Shown here piece by piece: positions 1 to 7,834 of a stretch of DNA of 24,177 nt. Origin of the DNA: a bacterium (GTDB lineage Bacteria > JAHJDO01); assembly GCA_030611945.1 (NCBI GenBank), contig JAUWOV010000017.1:1-24177 (forward strand), given 5' to 3'. Position numbers and translations under genes: made by a program. The notes below the pieces were generated by a model that did not search any database, was not told where the DNA came from, and worked only from the letters and a program-made list of their open reading frames with translations. Each line of letters opens with the position of its first letter. Position 1 is the first letter of the stretch.

Positions 1-1301
1 GTATTTGCATTGAAAATCACTGGTATACAATTTTCTACAGCTCTAAATACAGACATTGACATATGCTGATATGGAGCTGAGGACTTACCAAACCAGCTGT
101 CATTTGTAACATTAACTAGAAACTGCGCGCCATTTCTTACAAATTGACGAGTAAAGTTTGAAAATATATTTTCAAAACAGATTATACAAGCAAACTTAAT
201 TTTTCGATCTGAATCTAGTTTATCTTTTCTGTAAAAATTCAACACCGTGTACTCTTTTCCACGATCAAAATCCCCTGTAGGAACCACCTTGGACAAAAAT
301 GGGAAAAGGCTTTTAAGAGGAATATATTCACCAAACGGCACAAGATGTATTTTATCATAGCGTTGTCTCATTGCGCCATTTGGAGCAAAAAGGAACACAC
401 TATTATAGAATTTACTTGTTGAAAGCGGCCTGTAACAAACACCTGTTAGAAGATGTAAATTATTATGCCTTGCAAAATTCTTGACTTTATTAATTAGTTT
501 CTCGTCGTAATTATCTACATAGGTCAGCGCGGTCTCAGGCCAAATAATAATATCAGGGTTAAATTTTAGAAGTTTCTCACTCAGATTTAGATGAATATTT
601 AAAGCTCTTTCTCTTGAGTTATAAAGAACCTCTGCTTTTCCTTCTTGAGATATATTTGGCTGAACAATTCCAACCTTAATACTTTCCTCAATGCCTCCTC
701 TCTTTTCTGTATTGCCATATATTAAAAAACCACCAACAGTAATAACTGATAATACTGGACCTATTAAAACTCTCCAGCCTCCCTTTCTGTTCTTGGAAAA
801 TAACCATATATCAGCGATTGATGCGTTAACTAAAACAATCAAACACGATATTCCGTAAACACTAATAAAAGATGCGCTCTGAATAAGTGTAATCTGTTTA
901 TACTGAGAATATCCTAATAATGCCCATGGAAAACCTGTAAGAAGATGTGCCCTTATAAACTCACTCAAGACCCAGACAGGAGGAGCAATAAGCGCCAGCG
1001 GCAATTTGAGCCTCCTAAAAAAACAGTTTGTAAAAACTCCAAATACAGCTATATAAAGACTAAGATATAGAACAAGCAGCACCATACCTAATGTGCTGAC
1101 AAAGGATATCCAGTAAATTGTCAAAAGAAAAAAGACTGTTCCTGTTATATAGGAAAAAGTAAAAGCTTTTTTTGAATTAACACTTGCTAAAATTAAGAAT
1201 AGCGGGACTAGGGCTATCCATGCGCCATATTCAAAATCGATTTTGGAGAAGGAAATTGCAAGCAGTATTCCTGAGATAAGAGATAGAAAAAGATTTTTCA
1301 C
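1..1301 (-). CDS. lnt: Apolipoprotein N-acyltransferase, C-terminus beyond window
   Basis: Lnt transfers the third acyl chain from phospholipid to the N-terminal cysteine of lipoproteins in the inner membrane. My translation of the reverse strand gives 433 codons, open to the window edge. Several hydrophobic segments fill residues 1-195 (the family motif TGFPWALLGY is at 122-131), followed by a nitrilase-type domain. The expected catalytic triad is visible: Glu256 in WPETAL, Lys317 in YDKIHLVPFGEY, and Cys375 in LICFENIF. The start is a GTG two bases after the acpS stop; no ATG fits better and the upstream site is weak (GGGATA). Only the end of the nitrilase domain and the last TM segment should be missing. 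It is last of rodA-acpS-lnt within the window. Confidence 0.93.
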   Translation of the reverse strand, partial: MKNLFLSLISGILLAISFSKIDFEYGAWIALVPLFLILASVNSKKAFTFSYITGTVFFLLTIYWISFVSTLGMVLLVLYLSLYIAVFGVFTNCFFRRLKLPLALIAPPVWVLSEFIRAHLLTGFPWALLGYSQYKQITLIQSASFISVYGISCLIVLVNASIADIWLFSKNRKGGWRVLIGPVLSVITVGGFLIYGNTEKRGGIEESIKVGIVQPNISQEGKAEVLYNSRERALNIHLNLSEKLLKFNPDIIIWPETALTYVDNYDEKLINKVKNFARHNNLHLLTGVCYRPLSTSKFYNSVFLFAPNGAMRQRYDKIHLVPFGEYIPLKSLFPFLSKVVPTGDFDRGKEYTVLNFYRKDKLDSDRKIKFACIICFENIFSNFTRQFVRNGAQFLVNVTNDSWFGKSSAPYQHMSMSVFRAVENCIPVIFNAN

Positions 1302-1303
1302 AA

Positions 1304-1681
1304 TTATCCCGCAACAGCTACTGCGGAAGCTACTGCGCGGGTTTTTATATGAGAAATGCTTACCAAAATGCTTGAAATGTTCTTCTCTTTAGCAATTTTT
1401 TTAACTTTTCCGTGAAGAACTACATATGGACGAGCTTGTTCTAAATTTCTAACTTCTATCTCTGTCCATTTCACAACACAATCAATATTTAATGTTTTAT
1501 ACACTGCCTCCTTTGCTGCGAACTTCCCCGCAAAATGCTGGCAGGATACTTTTCCTGTATTGCAATATTTTATTTCTATGTCTGTGTATATTTTCTTTAG
1601 AAATCTATCTCCAAATCTTCTAATAGCATCTTCAATCCTCGCTACCTCAACGATATCTACACCAACTCCTGTAACATTCAT
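1304..1681 (-). CDS. acpS: Holo-[acyl-carrier-protein] synthase
   Basis: Transfers 4'-phosphopantetheine from CoA to apo-ACP, activating fatty-acid synthesis; cytosolic. The 125 residues are the normal length for the family. Visible signatures are GVGVDIVEVARI at 5-16, with metal-binding Asp9, and FAAKEAVYKTL at 54-64, with the second metal ligand Glu58. The C-terminal SISH motif is kept, although the residues after it (IKTRAVASAVAVAG) are more alanine-rich than usual. The ATG lies one base beyond the rodA stop codon. A strong AGGAGG sits in the last rodA codons but about 14 bases from the ATG, so translational coupling to rodA is likely. Confidence 0.95.
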   Translation of the reverse strand: MNVTGVGVDIVEVARIEDAIRRFGDRFLKKIYTDIEIKYCNTGKVSCQHFAGKFAAKEAVYKTLNIDCVVKWTEIEVRNLEQARPYVVLHGKVKKIAKEKNISSILVSISHIKTRAVASAVAVAG

Positions 1682-1682
1682 T

Positions 1683-2768
1683 TTAAACCTTAAACCTCCT
1701 CATTCCTATATTGAGTACCAACCCAACCAAAAACATATTTGCAACCAAGGATGAGCCTCCATAACTCAGAAACGGCAGTGTAAGCCCTGTGATGGGCATT
1801 ATTCCTATTGCCATTCCTATGTTGATAAAAATATGTACACTAAAAAGAGAAATCACCCCAATAATTATAAGTAAGCCTAATTTATCTCTTATCAAGCTTG
1901 CTATACTAAACATACGCCAAAGGAGAACAGCATAAAGTAATAACAGCACACACGCTCCTGCAAAACCCCATTCTTCGGCTACTGTCGAGAAGATAAAATC
2001 CGTGTGATGTTCCGGTATGAAGTTAAGATGCGTCTGATAACCTCTTTTCCATCCGTATCCAAACAATCCACCGGCTCCAATAGCTATCTTTGACTGAATT
2101 ATAGCATAACCAGCGCCTAAAGGATCTACTTCCGGATTTATGAAAACCAGTAGTCTTTTCTTCTGATACGCTCTTAAAAATTTCCATAAAAATGGACAAC
2201 TGGCAAGACTTATTCCAGCTACAATCAGCATATTCCGAATGCTTCCTTCTGAGACAAATACAATAGTAAATATCACAAAAATTAGAGAGAGCGCAGTGCC
2301 AAGATCCGGTTGAACAATAATAAGTAAAATTGGTAAAACCACAATTAAAAAAACGTAACTTAATATTTTAGAGCTACTTACTCTTTTGCCAACCTTATTC
2401 AAATAATACGCTATCATTAAGATAGATGTAATTTTAAATAATTCCGACGGCTGAAAACTTACTATGCCAAGAGAGATCCACCTTCTTGCACCGCCTATGC
2501 CTTTACCTATAAGAAGAACCATTATTAATAACAAAACAGACACCGTATAGATTGGTATTGTATGCTTAGCTAGCTTAGAATAATTGAACATTATTGCAAT
2601 TATCAGCCCAACTAATCCAATAGAGAAATATAAAAGCTGCCTTTTTGCGTAGTCAATTTCTAGCGCGCTGGCAGCGCTTTTGATAAATATTATACCCAGC
2701 AGACATAATGCAATTGTTGTAAAGAACAAAATGAAATCGAAATTTTCAAATAATCTTCTATCAATCAT
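1683..2768 (-). CDS. rodA: Rod-shape SEDS peptidoglycan glycosyltransferase RodA
   Basis: SEDS-family lipid II polymerase of the elongation machinery, an integral membrane protein that works with a class B PBP. The 361 residues form about ten hydrophobic segments. The family signature LPFLSYGGSSLVANM is near the C-terminus, with a conserved AEEWGFAG loop before it. The short N-terminus and the length favour RodA over FtsW or SpoVE, though SEDS paralogues are hard to separate by eye. It is the first gene of a minus-strand operon with acpS and lnt, and a good sigma70-type promoter lies just upstream. The ATG has only a weak GGAT ribosome site. No pbp2 or mreBCD gene is visible next to it. Confidence 0.9.
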   Translation of the reverse strand: MIDRRLFENFDFILFFTTIALCLLGIIFIKSAASALEIDYAKRQLLYFSIGLVGLIIAIMFNYSKLAKHTIPIYTVSVLLLIMVLLIGKGIGGARRWISLGIVSFQPSELFKITSILMIAYYLNKVGKRVSSSKILSYVFLIVVLPILLIIVQPDLGTALSLIFVIFTIVFVSEGSIRNMLIVAGISLASCPFLWKFLRAYQKKRLLVFINPEVDPLGAGYAIIQSKIAIGAGGLFGYGWKRGYQTHLNFIPEHHTDFIFSTVAEEWGFAGACVLLLLYAVLLWRMFSIASLIRDKLGLLIIIGVISLFSVHIFINIGMAIGIMPITGLTLPFLSYGGSSLVANMFLVGLVLNIGMRRFKV

Positions 2769-2797
2769 ATAACATCCAAATATCTGTTTTGGGGTTT

Positions 2798-2826
2798 ATT
2801 ATAACACGCTTTCTTTATCATGTCTC
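2798..2826 (-). promoter_or_regulatory. Sigma70-type promoter of rodA operon
   Basis: Read on the minus strand, GAGACA (plus 2821-2826) and a perfect TATAAT (plus 2798-2803) are separated by 17 bases. Transcription should begin near 2791, giving a leader of about 23 bases before the rodA ATG. It lies back-to-back with the promoter of the plus-strand helicase gene. Confidence 0.65.
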
Positions 2827-2839
2827 AGTTTTATGCTAG

Positions 2840-2845
2840 TATACT
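2840..2845 (+). promoter_or_regulatory. -10 box directly before helicase ATG (leaderless candidate)
   Basis: TATACT ends five bases before the ATG at 2851, so transcription would begin at or next to the A of the start codon. No Shine-Dalgarno sequence exists between 2820 and 2850. The -35 is poor (TTATCA at 2815-2820, 19-base spacing). The same layout recurs at the next plus-strand gene. Confidence 0.5.
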
Positions 2846-2850
2846 AAGCT

Positions 2851-5800
2851 ATGTACAATCATTACTATAACCAGTTAAACGATAAACAAAAAGCAGTTGT
2901 TGACAATATTGAAGAACACGTTGTTGTACTAGCCGGACCAGGCACTGGGAAAACTCAGGTGCTTTCTGTCCGAACAGCAAATATACTAAAAAGAAACAAC
3001 GTTTCACCATCAAATATCCTTATCCTGAGCTTTACCAATGCTGCTAGCGGAACTATCAGGGAAAGGATTGTTGAAATTATTGGCACAGACGGTTACTTCG
3101 TAGAGGTTGGAACGTATCATAGTCTCGCAAATTCAATCATTACTGAATCAGAGGAAGTATCCGAGGCATTTGGAGAAAAAATAGAACTGCATGATACAGA
3201 GAGAATCAAACTCATAAGATACATTCTGGACAATTTGGATAATATCTCAGAAATCCGACCCTTTAGAGCGCCTTATCATTATGAAAAAGAGATTGTTAAG
3301 AATATAAATATCCTGAAAAGGGAAGGTGTCACACCTTCGGATTTTCTTCAACATCTAACAAATATCTCGTCTGACGGAGAGATTATTCAGGAAAAACATA
3401 TTCCAAAACTTCACCAGTTCGGGAAGGTTTACAGAATGTATGAAGAGCTCAAGGATTCCGGGGAAAAACATATTCTCGATGAGCGAGGAAGATATGATTT
3501 TGACGATATGATAATCATGGCAACTTACATTCTGAAGCATGACGAAAATCTGTGTAAAAAATACAGGGAGAAATTCAGCTATATTATGGTGGATGAGTTT
3601 CAGGATACAAACAAAGCTCAACTCAAGCTGCTTCTGAGTCTTATTGATCCTAAGAAAACTAATCTATGTGTAGTAGGAGATGATGACCAGTCAATATATA
3701 GATTTCAGGGCGCGTCTATTACAAACTTCAGAACAATAAAGAACAGATTCAGGAATATCACACAAATGATTCTTACGGAAAATTATCGCTCAACTCCGGA
3801 AATACTCAATACATCAAAAAAACTCATAGAACAAATCCCCTGTCATAAGAGAATATCTCGAAAATCTTTAGTCCCGCACCATGGACTGAAGTCGGTGGTT
3901 TTCTCCAACGGGGTAAAATCCCTAAAATTTGGTTCCATCAGAGAAGAGATATTATTTATTGTAGAAAAAATTAAGAAACTAGTTAAAGAAAAACCCGACG
4001 ATGATCCGTACAGCAGTATAACTATACTCCTTAGAACAAGAAAAGACATATTGCCTATTATTGATGCGTTCCTGCAAACAGGAATTCCATATGTAACAGA
4101 CGGCAAAGAGGATATAAGCTCCCATCTGCGTGTCAGGCAGCTGCTTTCGGCTCTAAGCCTTGCAGTAAATTCGCATAATCCTGAGCATGCAGATAGGTAT
4201 ATATTTGAACTACTTGCTTCAGATTATTTTGAAATAGATATAAGTGACATGACTGCATTACTGAGTTATGTAAACTTGCGAAAGAGGAAAAATATTAATG
4301 AGAATAAACCCATTACTCTTCTTGAAGAAATAACATCCGGATTTTCAGGAAACACTCCGCCTATTACTCTCAAAAACCCTCTAAAATTACATAAATTCTC
4401 ATGGACAATTCAGAGGCTTATCAAGGATTCAGACACGCGTCCGGTTCATCAGCTAATACTTCAGTACATAAAGGATTCAGGAATGCTGGAATTTATATTA
4501 GCAAAATATGAAACAGACCAGATATTGAAGATAAGAGATTTAAGAGCAGTCTCTTCTTTTATTGAATATGTGAAGGAACAGGCAACTGCTAATCCTTTGA
4601 TGACGATTACTGATTTAGTGGAAAATATCAATTTGCAGCAATCTTACGGCATAGGAATTCGAGGTATACTTGCAAGTTCTCATCAGAAAGGGGTCAGGGT
4701 CTTAACAGCTCACAGCGCAAAGGGAACTGAATTCCATACTGTCTTTATCCCTTTTTGCATTCACGACAAAAAATGGCCTAAAAAACTAATTACGGATCTA
4801 ATACCTATTCCGCAAACGATTCTTCAAATACCTGAAAGTGCATGTTCAAAGGAAGCGATGAAGAAACCACATGTATTCGATGAAATAAGACTATTCTATG
4901 TAGCGTGCACAAGAGCTAAAGCAAACCTATTTTTCACTGCCGCTCCGGTACAAAAAGACATTCCAAGCATGTTTCTTAAAAACATGGATATTGAGCCTAA
5001 AACATGCCTTATACCTGAAGAACATGTTCTTAGATTTTCCGTAGATACAGTTAAAGAACGTCCGCCCTTTTTGCAGACAGGGGAAATTCTCAAGGACTAT
5101 GTAAAATCCATAAGCTTGAATCCGACAAACGTGAATGACTACATAAGATGCAGAAGATATTTCCTCTATAATAATTTGTTAATGCTTCCAAGCGAGTTTA
5201 CAGAAGGACAGGTATTTGGGCTCTGTGTTCACAAGGCATTAAGTAAAGTCTATCAGGAATACAAAAAGAGGCGAAGCCTCTCGAGACGAAGTCTCCCTGA
5301 ATTTGAGTTTTTCGAGAATGTTTTTAATATATGTCTAAAAAATATATCTCTGGGGAAAAGGATAGAGCAGGGCTGCCTTGGAAAGATTGACGAGCTCAGA
5401 AATTGGTATCAGAAGAAGGCTGAAAGCCCTGCATGCGTTTTATTCATAGAGAAAAGACTTGAAATATTTATAAATGAGAATATCCCTTTTTCAGGGAGGT
5501 TTGACAGAATAGATACTGTTGGAAGCAATAGAAACGTTTGTGTTATTGATTACAAAACAGGAGATGCGTATACACATATAAAAAGTATTATAGACAACAA
5601 TGACCCTCTTAACAAAGACTGCGACCCATATCTTCACCAGCTTATAGCGTATAAATTAATAATGGAAAATCAGCCCGAGCCTTATAAAGTGGTATCATGC
5701 AAACTTGAGTTTTTGGAGCCTTCAAAAAGAACGGTTAAAAAATACAATATAGAAGAAGGCGAATATAAAACACTTGAGCTCACAATAACTGATAAAATGA

Positions 5801-5931
5801 CAGAAGACATGAAGAAGCTCATTATTGATGTGTGGGAAAGAATTCACAATCTTGAATTTGAGAAATTAGCAGAATACGATAAAATAAAATGTGAGAACTG
5901 TAATTTTAGAAATGTGTGTTGGGAGGCGTAG
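2851..5931 (+). CDS. UvrD/PcrA-type SF1 helicase fused to Fe-S PD-(D/E)XK nuclease
   Basis: Predicted ATP-dependent 3'-5' DNA translocase with a C-terminal RecB/AddB-like nuclease, likely in DNA repair or foreign-DNA processing. SF1A motifs appear in order: Walker A AGPGTGKT (28-35), VDEFQDT (247-253), GDDDQSIYRFQGA (276-288), LTENYRST, VRVLTAHSAKGTEF, and YVACTRAKA with Arg688. The nuclease part carries GRFDRID with Asp885, VIDYKTG with Asp900 and Lys902, and YLHQLIAYK after it. Cys767 plus Cys1014, Cys1017 and Cys1023 form the pattern of a 4Fe-4S clasp as in AddB. At 1026 residues both enzymatic halves look intact. No addA/recB/recC partner is adjacent, so it may act alone. Residues about 806-815 (RRSLSRRSLP) come from a palindromic DNA insert. 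The ATG has no ribosome site. Confidence 0.9.
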   Translation: MYNHYYNQLNDKQKAVVDNIEEHVVVLAGPGTGKTQVLSVRTANILKRNNVSPSNILILSFTNAASGTIRERIVEIIGTDGYFVEVGTYHSLANSIITESEEVSEAFGEKIELHDTERIKLIRYILDNLDNISEIRPFRAPYHYEKEIVKNINILKREGVTPSDFLQHLTNISSDGEIIQEKHIPKLHQFGKVYRMYEELKDSGEKHILDERGRYDFDDMIIMATYILKHDENLCKKYREKFSYIMVDEFQDTNKAQLKLLLSLIDPKKTNLCVVGDDDQSIYRFQGASITNFRTIKNRFRNITQMILTENYRSTPEILNTSKKLIEQIPCHKRISRKSLVPHHGLKSVVFSNGVKSLKFGSIREEILFIVEKIKKLVKEKPDDDPYSSITILLRTRKDILPIIDAFLQTGIPYVTDGKEDISSHLRVRQLLSALSLAVNSHNPEHADRYIFELLASDYFEIDISDMTALLSYVNLRKRKNINENKPITLLEEITSGFSGNTPPITLKNPLKLHKFSWTIQRLIKDSDTRPVHQLILQYIKDSGMLEFILAKYETDQILKIRDLRAVSSFIEYVKEQATANPLMTITDLVENINLQQSYGIGIRGILASSHQKGVRVLTAHSAKGTEFHTVFIPFCIHDKKWPKKLITDLIPIPQTILQIPESACSKEAMKKPHVFDEIRLFYVACTRAKANLFFTAAPVQKDIPSMFLKNMDIEPKTCLIPEEHVLRFSVDTVKERPPFLQTGEILKDYVKSISLNPTNVNDYIRCRRYFLYNNLLMLPSEFTEGQVFGLCVHKALSKVYQEYKKRRSLSRRSLPEFEFFENVFNICLKNISLGKRIEQGCLGKIDELRNWYQKKAESPACVLFIEKRLEIFINENIPFSGRFDRIDTVGSNRNVCVIDYKTGDAYTHIKSIIDNNDPLNKDCDPYLHQLIAYKLIMENQPEPYKVVSCKLEFLEPSKRTVKKYNIEEGEYKTLELTITDKMTEDMKKLIIDVWERIHNLEFEKLAEYDKIKCENCNFRNVCWEA
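5268..5295 (+). repeat. Paired palindromic hairpins inside helicase ORF
   Basis: Two perfect 5-bp stems with GAA loops lie in tandem: GAGGC-GAA-GCCTC at 5268-5280 and GAGAC-GAA-GTCTC at 5283-5295. They encode the repetitive peptide RRSLSRRSLP between the Fe-S cysteine motif region and the nuclease core. The unit resembles small palindromic elements that insert in frame into genes. No other copy was seen in this window. Confidence 0.6.
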
Positions 5932-5935
5932 TACA

Positions 5936-5999
5936 GATAATTTTCTATTGACAACAGAAAAATATTGGATAATTTTCTATTGACAACAGAAAAATATTG
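5936..5999 (+). repeat. Perfect 32-bp tandem repeat with palindromes, over DUF4143 promoter
   Basis: Copy 1 is 5936-5967 and copy 2 is 5968-5999, identical at all 32 positions. Each contains a near-perfect dyad: TTTTCTATTG, one central A, then CAACAGAAAA (one mismatch in ten pairs). The TTGACA -35 box sits in the centre of each dyad. A 32-bp period is about three helical turns, so two proteins could bind the same face of the DNA. It looks like a double operator, though a recent replication-slippage duplication is also possible. Confidence 0.8.
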
Positions 6000-6008
6000 A
6001 ATTATACT
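5980..6008 (+). promoter_or_regulatory. Near-consensus promoter of DUF4143 ATPase, leaderless
   Basis: Perfect TTGACA at 5980-5985, 17-base spacer, TATACT at 6003-6008. The expected start of transcription, about seven bases on, coincides with the ATG at 6015. No ribosome site exists. The -35 is in repeat copy 2; copy 1 has a second TTGACA at 5948-5953 without a well-spaced -10. Confidence 0.75.
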
Positions 6009-6014
6009 GCTTTT

Positions 6015-7232
6015 ATGATAACCAGAAAAATAAGTCCTGCCATTATAAAGAATTTGGATAAACCGGATGTCTTGCTTATTATTGGAGCAAGACAGGTTGG
6101 CAAAACGACGGTTTTAAAAGAACTCGTTTCTTATCTTAAGAAAAGAAATCGCGAGACATACTTTTTCACTCTGGAAGATCCTGATTTATTAACAGACCTT
6201 AATCAACACCCGGAGAACATTTTTAGTTATGTCCCTAAAACCAGTAAGTATTTCTTCCTCTTACTGGATGAAGTCCAATACCTAAATAATCCGACTAATT
6301 TTCTTAAATATATCTACGATTTATACAGTGAGAAGATAAAATTGATTGTTTCGGGATCATCTGCATTTTATATAGATTATAAATTTAAGGATTCGTTAGC
6401 GGGAAGAAAGAAGATAATAGAGCTTTATCCTTTCTGCTTTTCGGAGTTTTTACTAGCCAAAAAAGAGATAAAACTTTCAGAAAAGATTGCGCAGGAAAAC
6501 TATTTTGACAGAGTAAAAAAAGTAGATTTATTGAAACATGAAAGAAGAAAACTGAGTTATTTGTGGCAGGAATATAGTATCTTTGGTGGATATCCAAGAG
6601 TTGTTCTTGAAGATAATTTGGAGGAAAAGAAATATATTTTAAAAGAGATATATCAAAGTTTCCTGCGAAAAGATATTCGTGAGGCAGGAATAAAGAATGA
6701 ACTAAAGTTTTACATGTTATTAAAAATTCTTGCTTCACAAGTTGGTCAACTGTTAAATATTCAGGAACTTGCTAATACCACCGATGTTTCAAATGACACA
6801 GTTTCAAAATATATATATACCTTGCAAAAATCATTCATTATCAAACAGTGTGTGCCATTTTATCGCAACATCAGAAAAGAATTGACTAAAATGCCAAAGA
6901 TATTCTTTTTGGATAACGGATATCGTAATTCCTTGCTCAACTTGTTTGTCCCTATTGGCCAAAGAATTGACAATGGAGCAGTGTTAGAGAATATCTTCTT
7001 TACAGAACTGGTTAAATTATCAATTGACGATATCAAGTTTTGGAGAACGCAAAGTAAGTCAGAAATAGATTTTATCGTAAATGAAAGGTATGCATTTGAA
7101 TTAAAAATGTCTAAAAAGGCGTATAATATAGCAAAATACAAAAAGTTTACCGAGCGTTATCCAGAGATAAGTTTGAGACTTGTTACACATCAGGATGAAA
7201 AAAGTTTAGATTTGCTGGATTTTGCCAGTTAG
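6015..7232 (+). CDS. AAA-family ATPase with DUF4143 domain
   Basis: Member of the widespread AAA_14/DUF4143 family, whose cellular role is not firmly known; many are horizontally spread. From the ATG at 6015 it has 405 residues. Walker A is GARQVGKT (24-31), Walker B LLLDEVQ with Asp85-Glu86, then SGSS (113-116), an arginine in LAGRKK (about 131), and the family PFCFSEFL segment. A winged-helix-like stretch (LNIQELANTTDVSNDTVSKYIYTL) follows. The C-terminal part has Glu350-x-Asp352 and Glu362-x-Lys364, the layout of a PD-(D/E)XK-like fold. A TTG at 5997 would add six residues but lies upstream of the -10 box, so it is not the start. It sits in a cassette behind the helicase gene. Confidence 0.88.
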   Translation: MITRKISPAIIKNLDKPDVLLIIGARQVGKTTVLKELVSYLKKRNRETYFFTLEDPDLLTDLNQHPENIFSYVPKTSKYFFLLLDEVQYLNNPTNFLKYIYDLYSEKIKLIVSGSSAFYIDYKFKDSLAGRKKIIELYPFCFSEFLLAKKEIKLSEKIAQENYFDRVKKVDLLKHERRKLSYLWQEYSIFGGYPRVVLEDNLEEKKYILKEIYQSFLRKDIREAGIKNELKFYMLLKILASQVGQLLNIQELANTTDVSNDTVSKYIYTLQKSFIIKQCVPFYRNIRKELTKMPKIFFLDNGYRNSLLNLFVPIGQRIDNGAVLENIFFTELVKLSIDDIKFWRTQSKSEIDFIVNERYAFELKMSKKAYNIAKYKKFTERYPEISLRLVTHQDEKSLDLLDFAS

Positions 7233-7245
7233 TTTTGTATTCATT

Positions 7246-7288
7246 ATGCAAGAACTGTAATTTTGGAAGCGTGTGCCGGGAAGTGTAG
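7246..7288 (+). pseudogene. Displaced remnant of helicase 3' end (Fe-S cysteine tail)
   Basis: This 43-base stretch aligns without gaps to the last 43 bases of the helicase gene (5889-5931), stop codon included. By eye, 34 of 43 bases match and all nine differences are transitions. In frame it reads CKNCNFGSVCREV then stop, against CENCNFRNVCWEA then stop in the helicase, so all three cysteines of the Fe-S tail remain. There is no start codon and homology ends at once upstream, so it is not a gene. It marks either an insertion at the helicase 3' end or the leftover of a duplicated helicase gene. Confidence 0.7.
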
Positions 7289-7356
7289 TTTTCTTGTTCC
7301 TAACGTGATTTAAGCCCTTAGCTTGCCAAATTGGCTTGAGCGATTTGTTGTACGGG
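7289..7356. other. Short intergenic spacer with two small palindromes
   Basis: Holds GCCAA-A-TTGGC at 7325-7335 and GGGTT-ATTC-AACCC at 7354-7367, the latter running into the stop of the zinc-ribbon gene. Neither has a T-run, so I do not call a terminator. It separates the convergent DUF4143 and zinc-ribbon genes. Confidence 0.4.
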
Positions 7357-7755
7357 TTATTCAACCCAATTCCATCTCTCTATCGACTCTAAATTACCAC
7401 CACATTGACAATATATGCTCTTTCCTTTAGCACATGGCTTAAAACACTTATCACAAATAACAGTATTCGATCTCTCGAGCTTTATTGCTCCTAACATAAG
7501 CTGCAATAAATATAAACAAATAAAAGTGAGTACAAACCAAGGCACAAAATACACCTTCAGCCATGATAGTACTTCATTAATAGAAGCTCCCGAATGCCAT
7601 CCAGTATATCTTGTTCCATGTCCGATCACTGCAAACAAAATACCAACACTCCACAAGCCAACCGCTACAAGAAGTGGACGTTTATAATCATATCGCTGTC
7701 GCTTCTTTTGCTTATTATATTGTAAATACTCTTCATCTGTTTTTTTAATCCACAT
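7357..7755 (-). CDS. Small two-TM membrane protein with C-terminal zinc ribbon, unknown function
   Basis: I do not recognise this 132-residue protein. A charged N-terminus (1-27) is followed by a hydrophobic segment at about 28-45, a short polar stretch, a second one at about 67-91, and a cysteine-rich tail: Cys101-x2-Cys104, Cys108, then Cys116-x-Cys118, the layout of a zinc ribbon. It probably sits in the cytoplasmic membrane with the ribbon in the cytosol, by the loop's short length and basic N-terminus. The ATG at 7755 is chosen because GGAG lies six bases before it; a TTG four codons upstream would overlap that site. It is downstream of ahcY on the same strand with a 79-base gap. No partner suggests a role. 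Confidence 0.6.
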   Translation of the reverse strand: MWIKKTDEEYLQYNKQKKRQRYDYKRPLLVAVGLWSVGILFAVIGHGTRYTGWHSGASINEVLSWLKVYFVPWFVLTFICLYLLQLMLGAIKLERSNTVICDKCFKPCAKGKSIYCQCGGNLESIERWNWVE

Positions 7756-7834
7756 GGATGTCTCCAATAATATGATTCATACAACAATCAACAGACGTAT
7801 TACGTAATTTTATGGCTAAGCGACTTATATCTCG

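Noticed and set aside
5936-5999. CRISPR array
   Set aside because: The two 32-bp copies are directly adjacent with no spacer, and there is no cas gene.
5997-6014. TTG start for the DUF4143 gene
   Set aside because: It would lie upstream of the -10 box, so the mRNA would not include it; ATG at 6015 fits better.
7321-7370. Bidirectional rho-independent terminator between DUF4143 and zinc-ribbon genes
   Set aside because: The two palindromes have short stems and no run of T on either side.
7799-7808. ATTACGTAAT palindrome upstream of the zinc-ribbon gene as an operator
   Set aside because: A single A+T-rich 10-bp palindrome without promoter context is likely chance.
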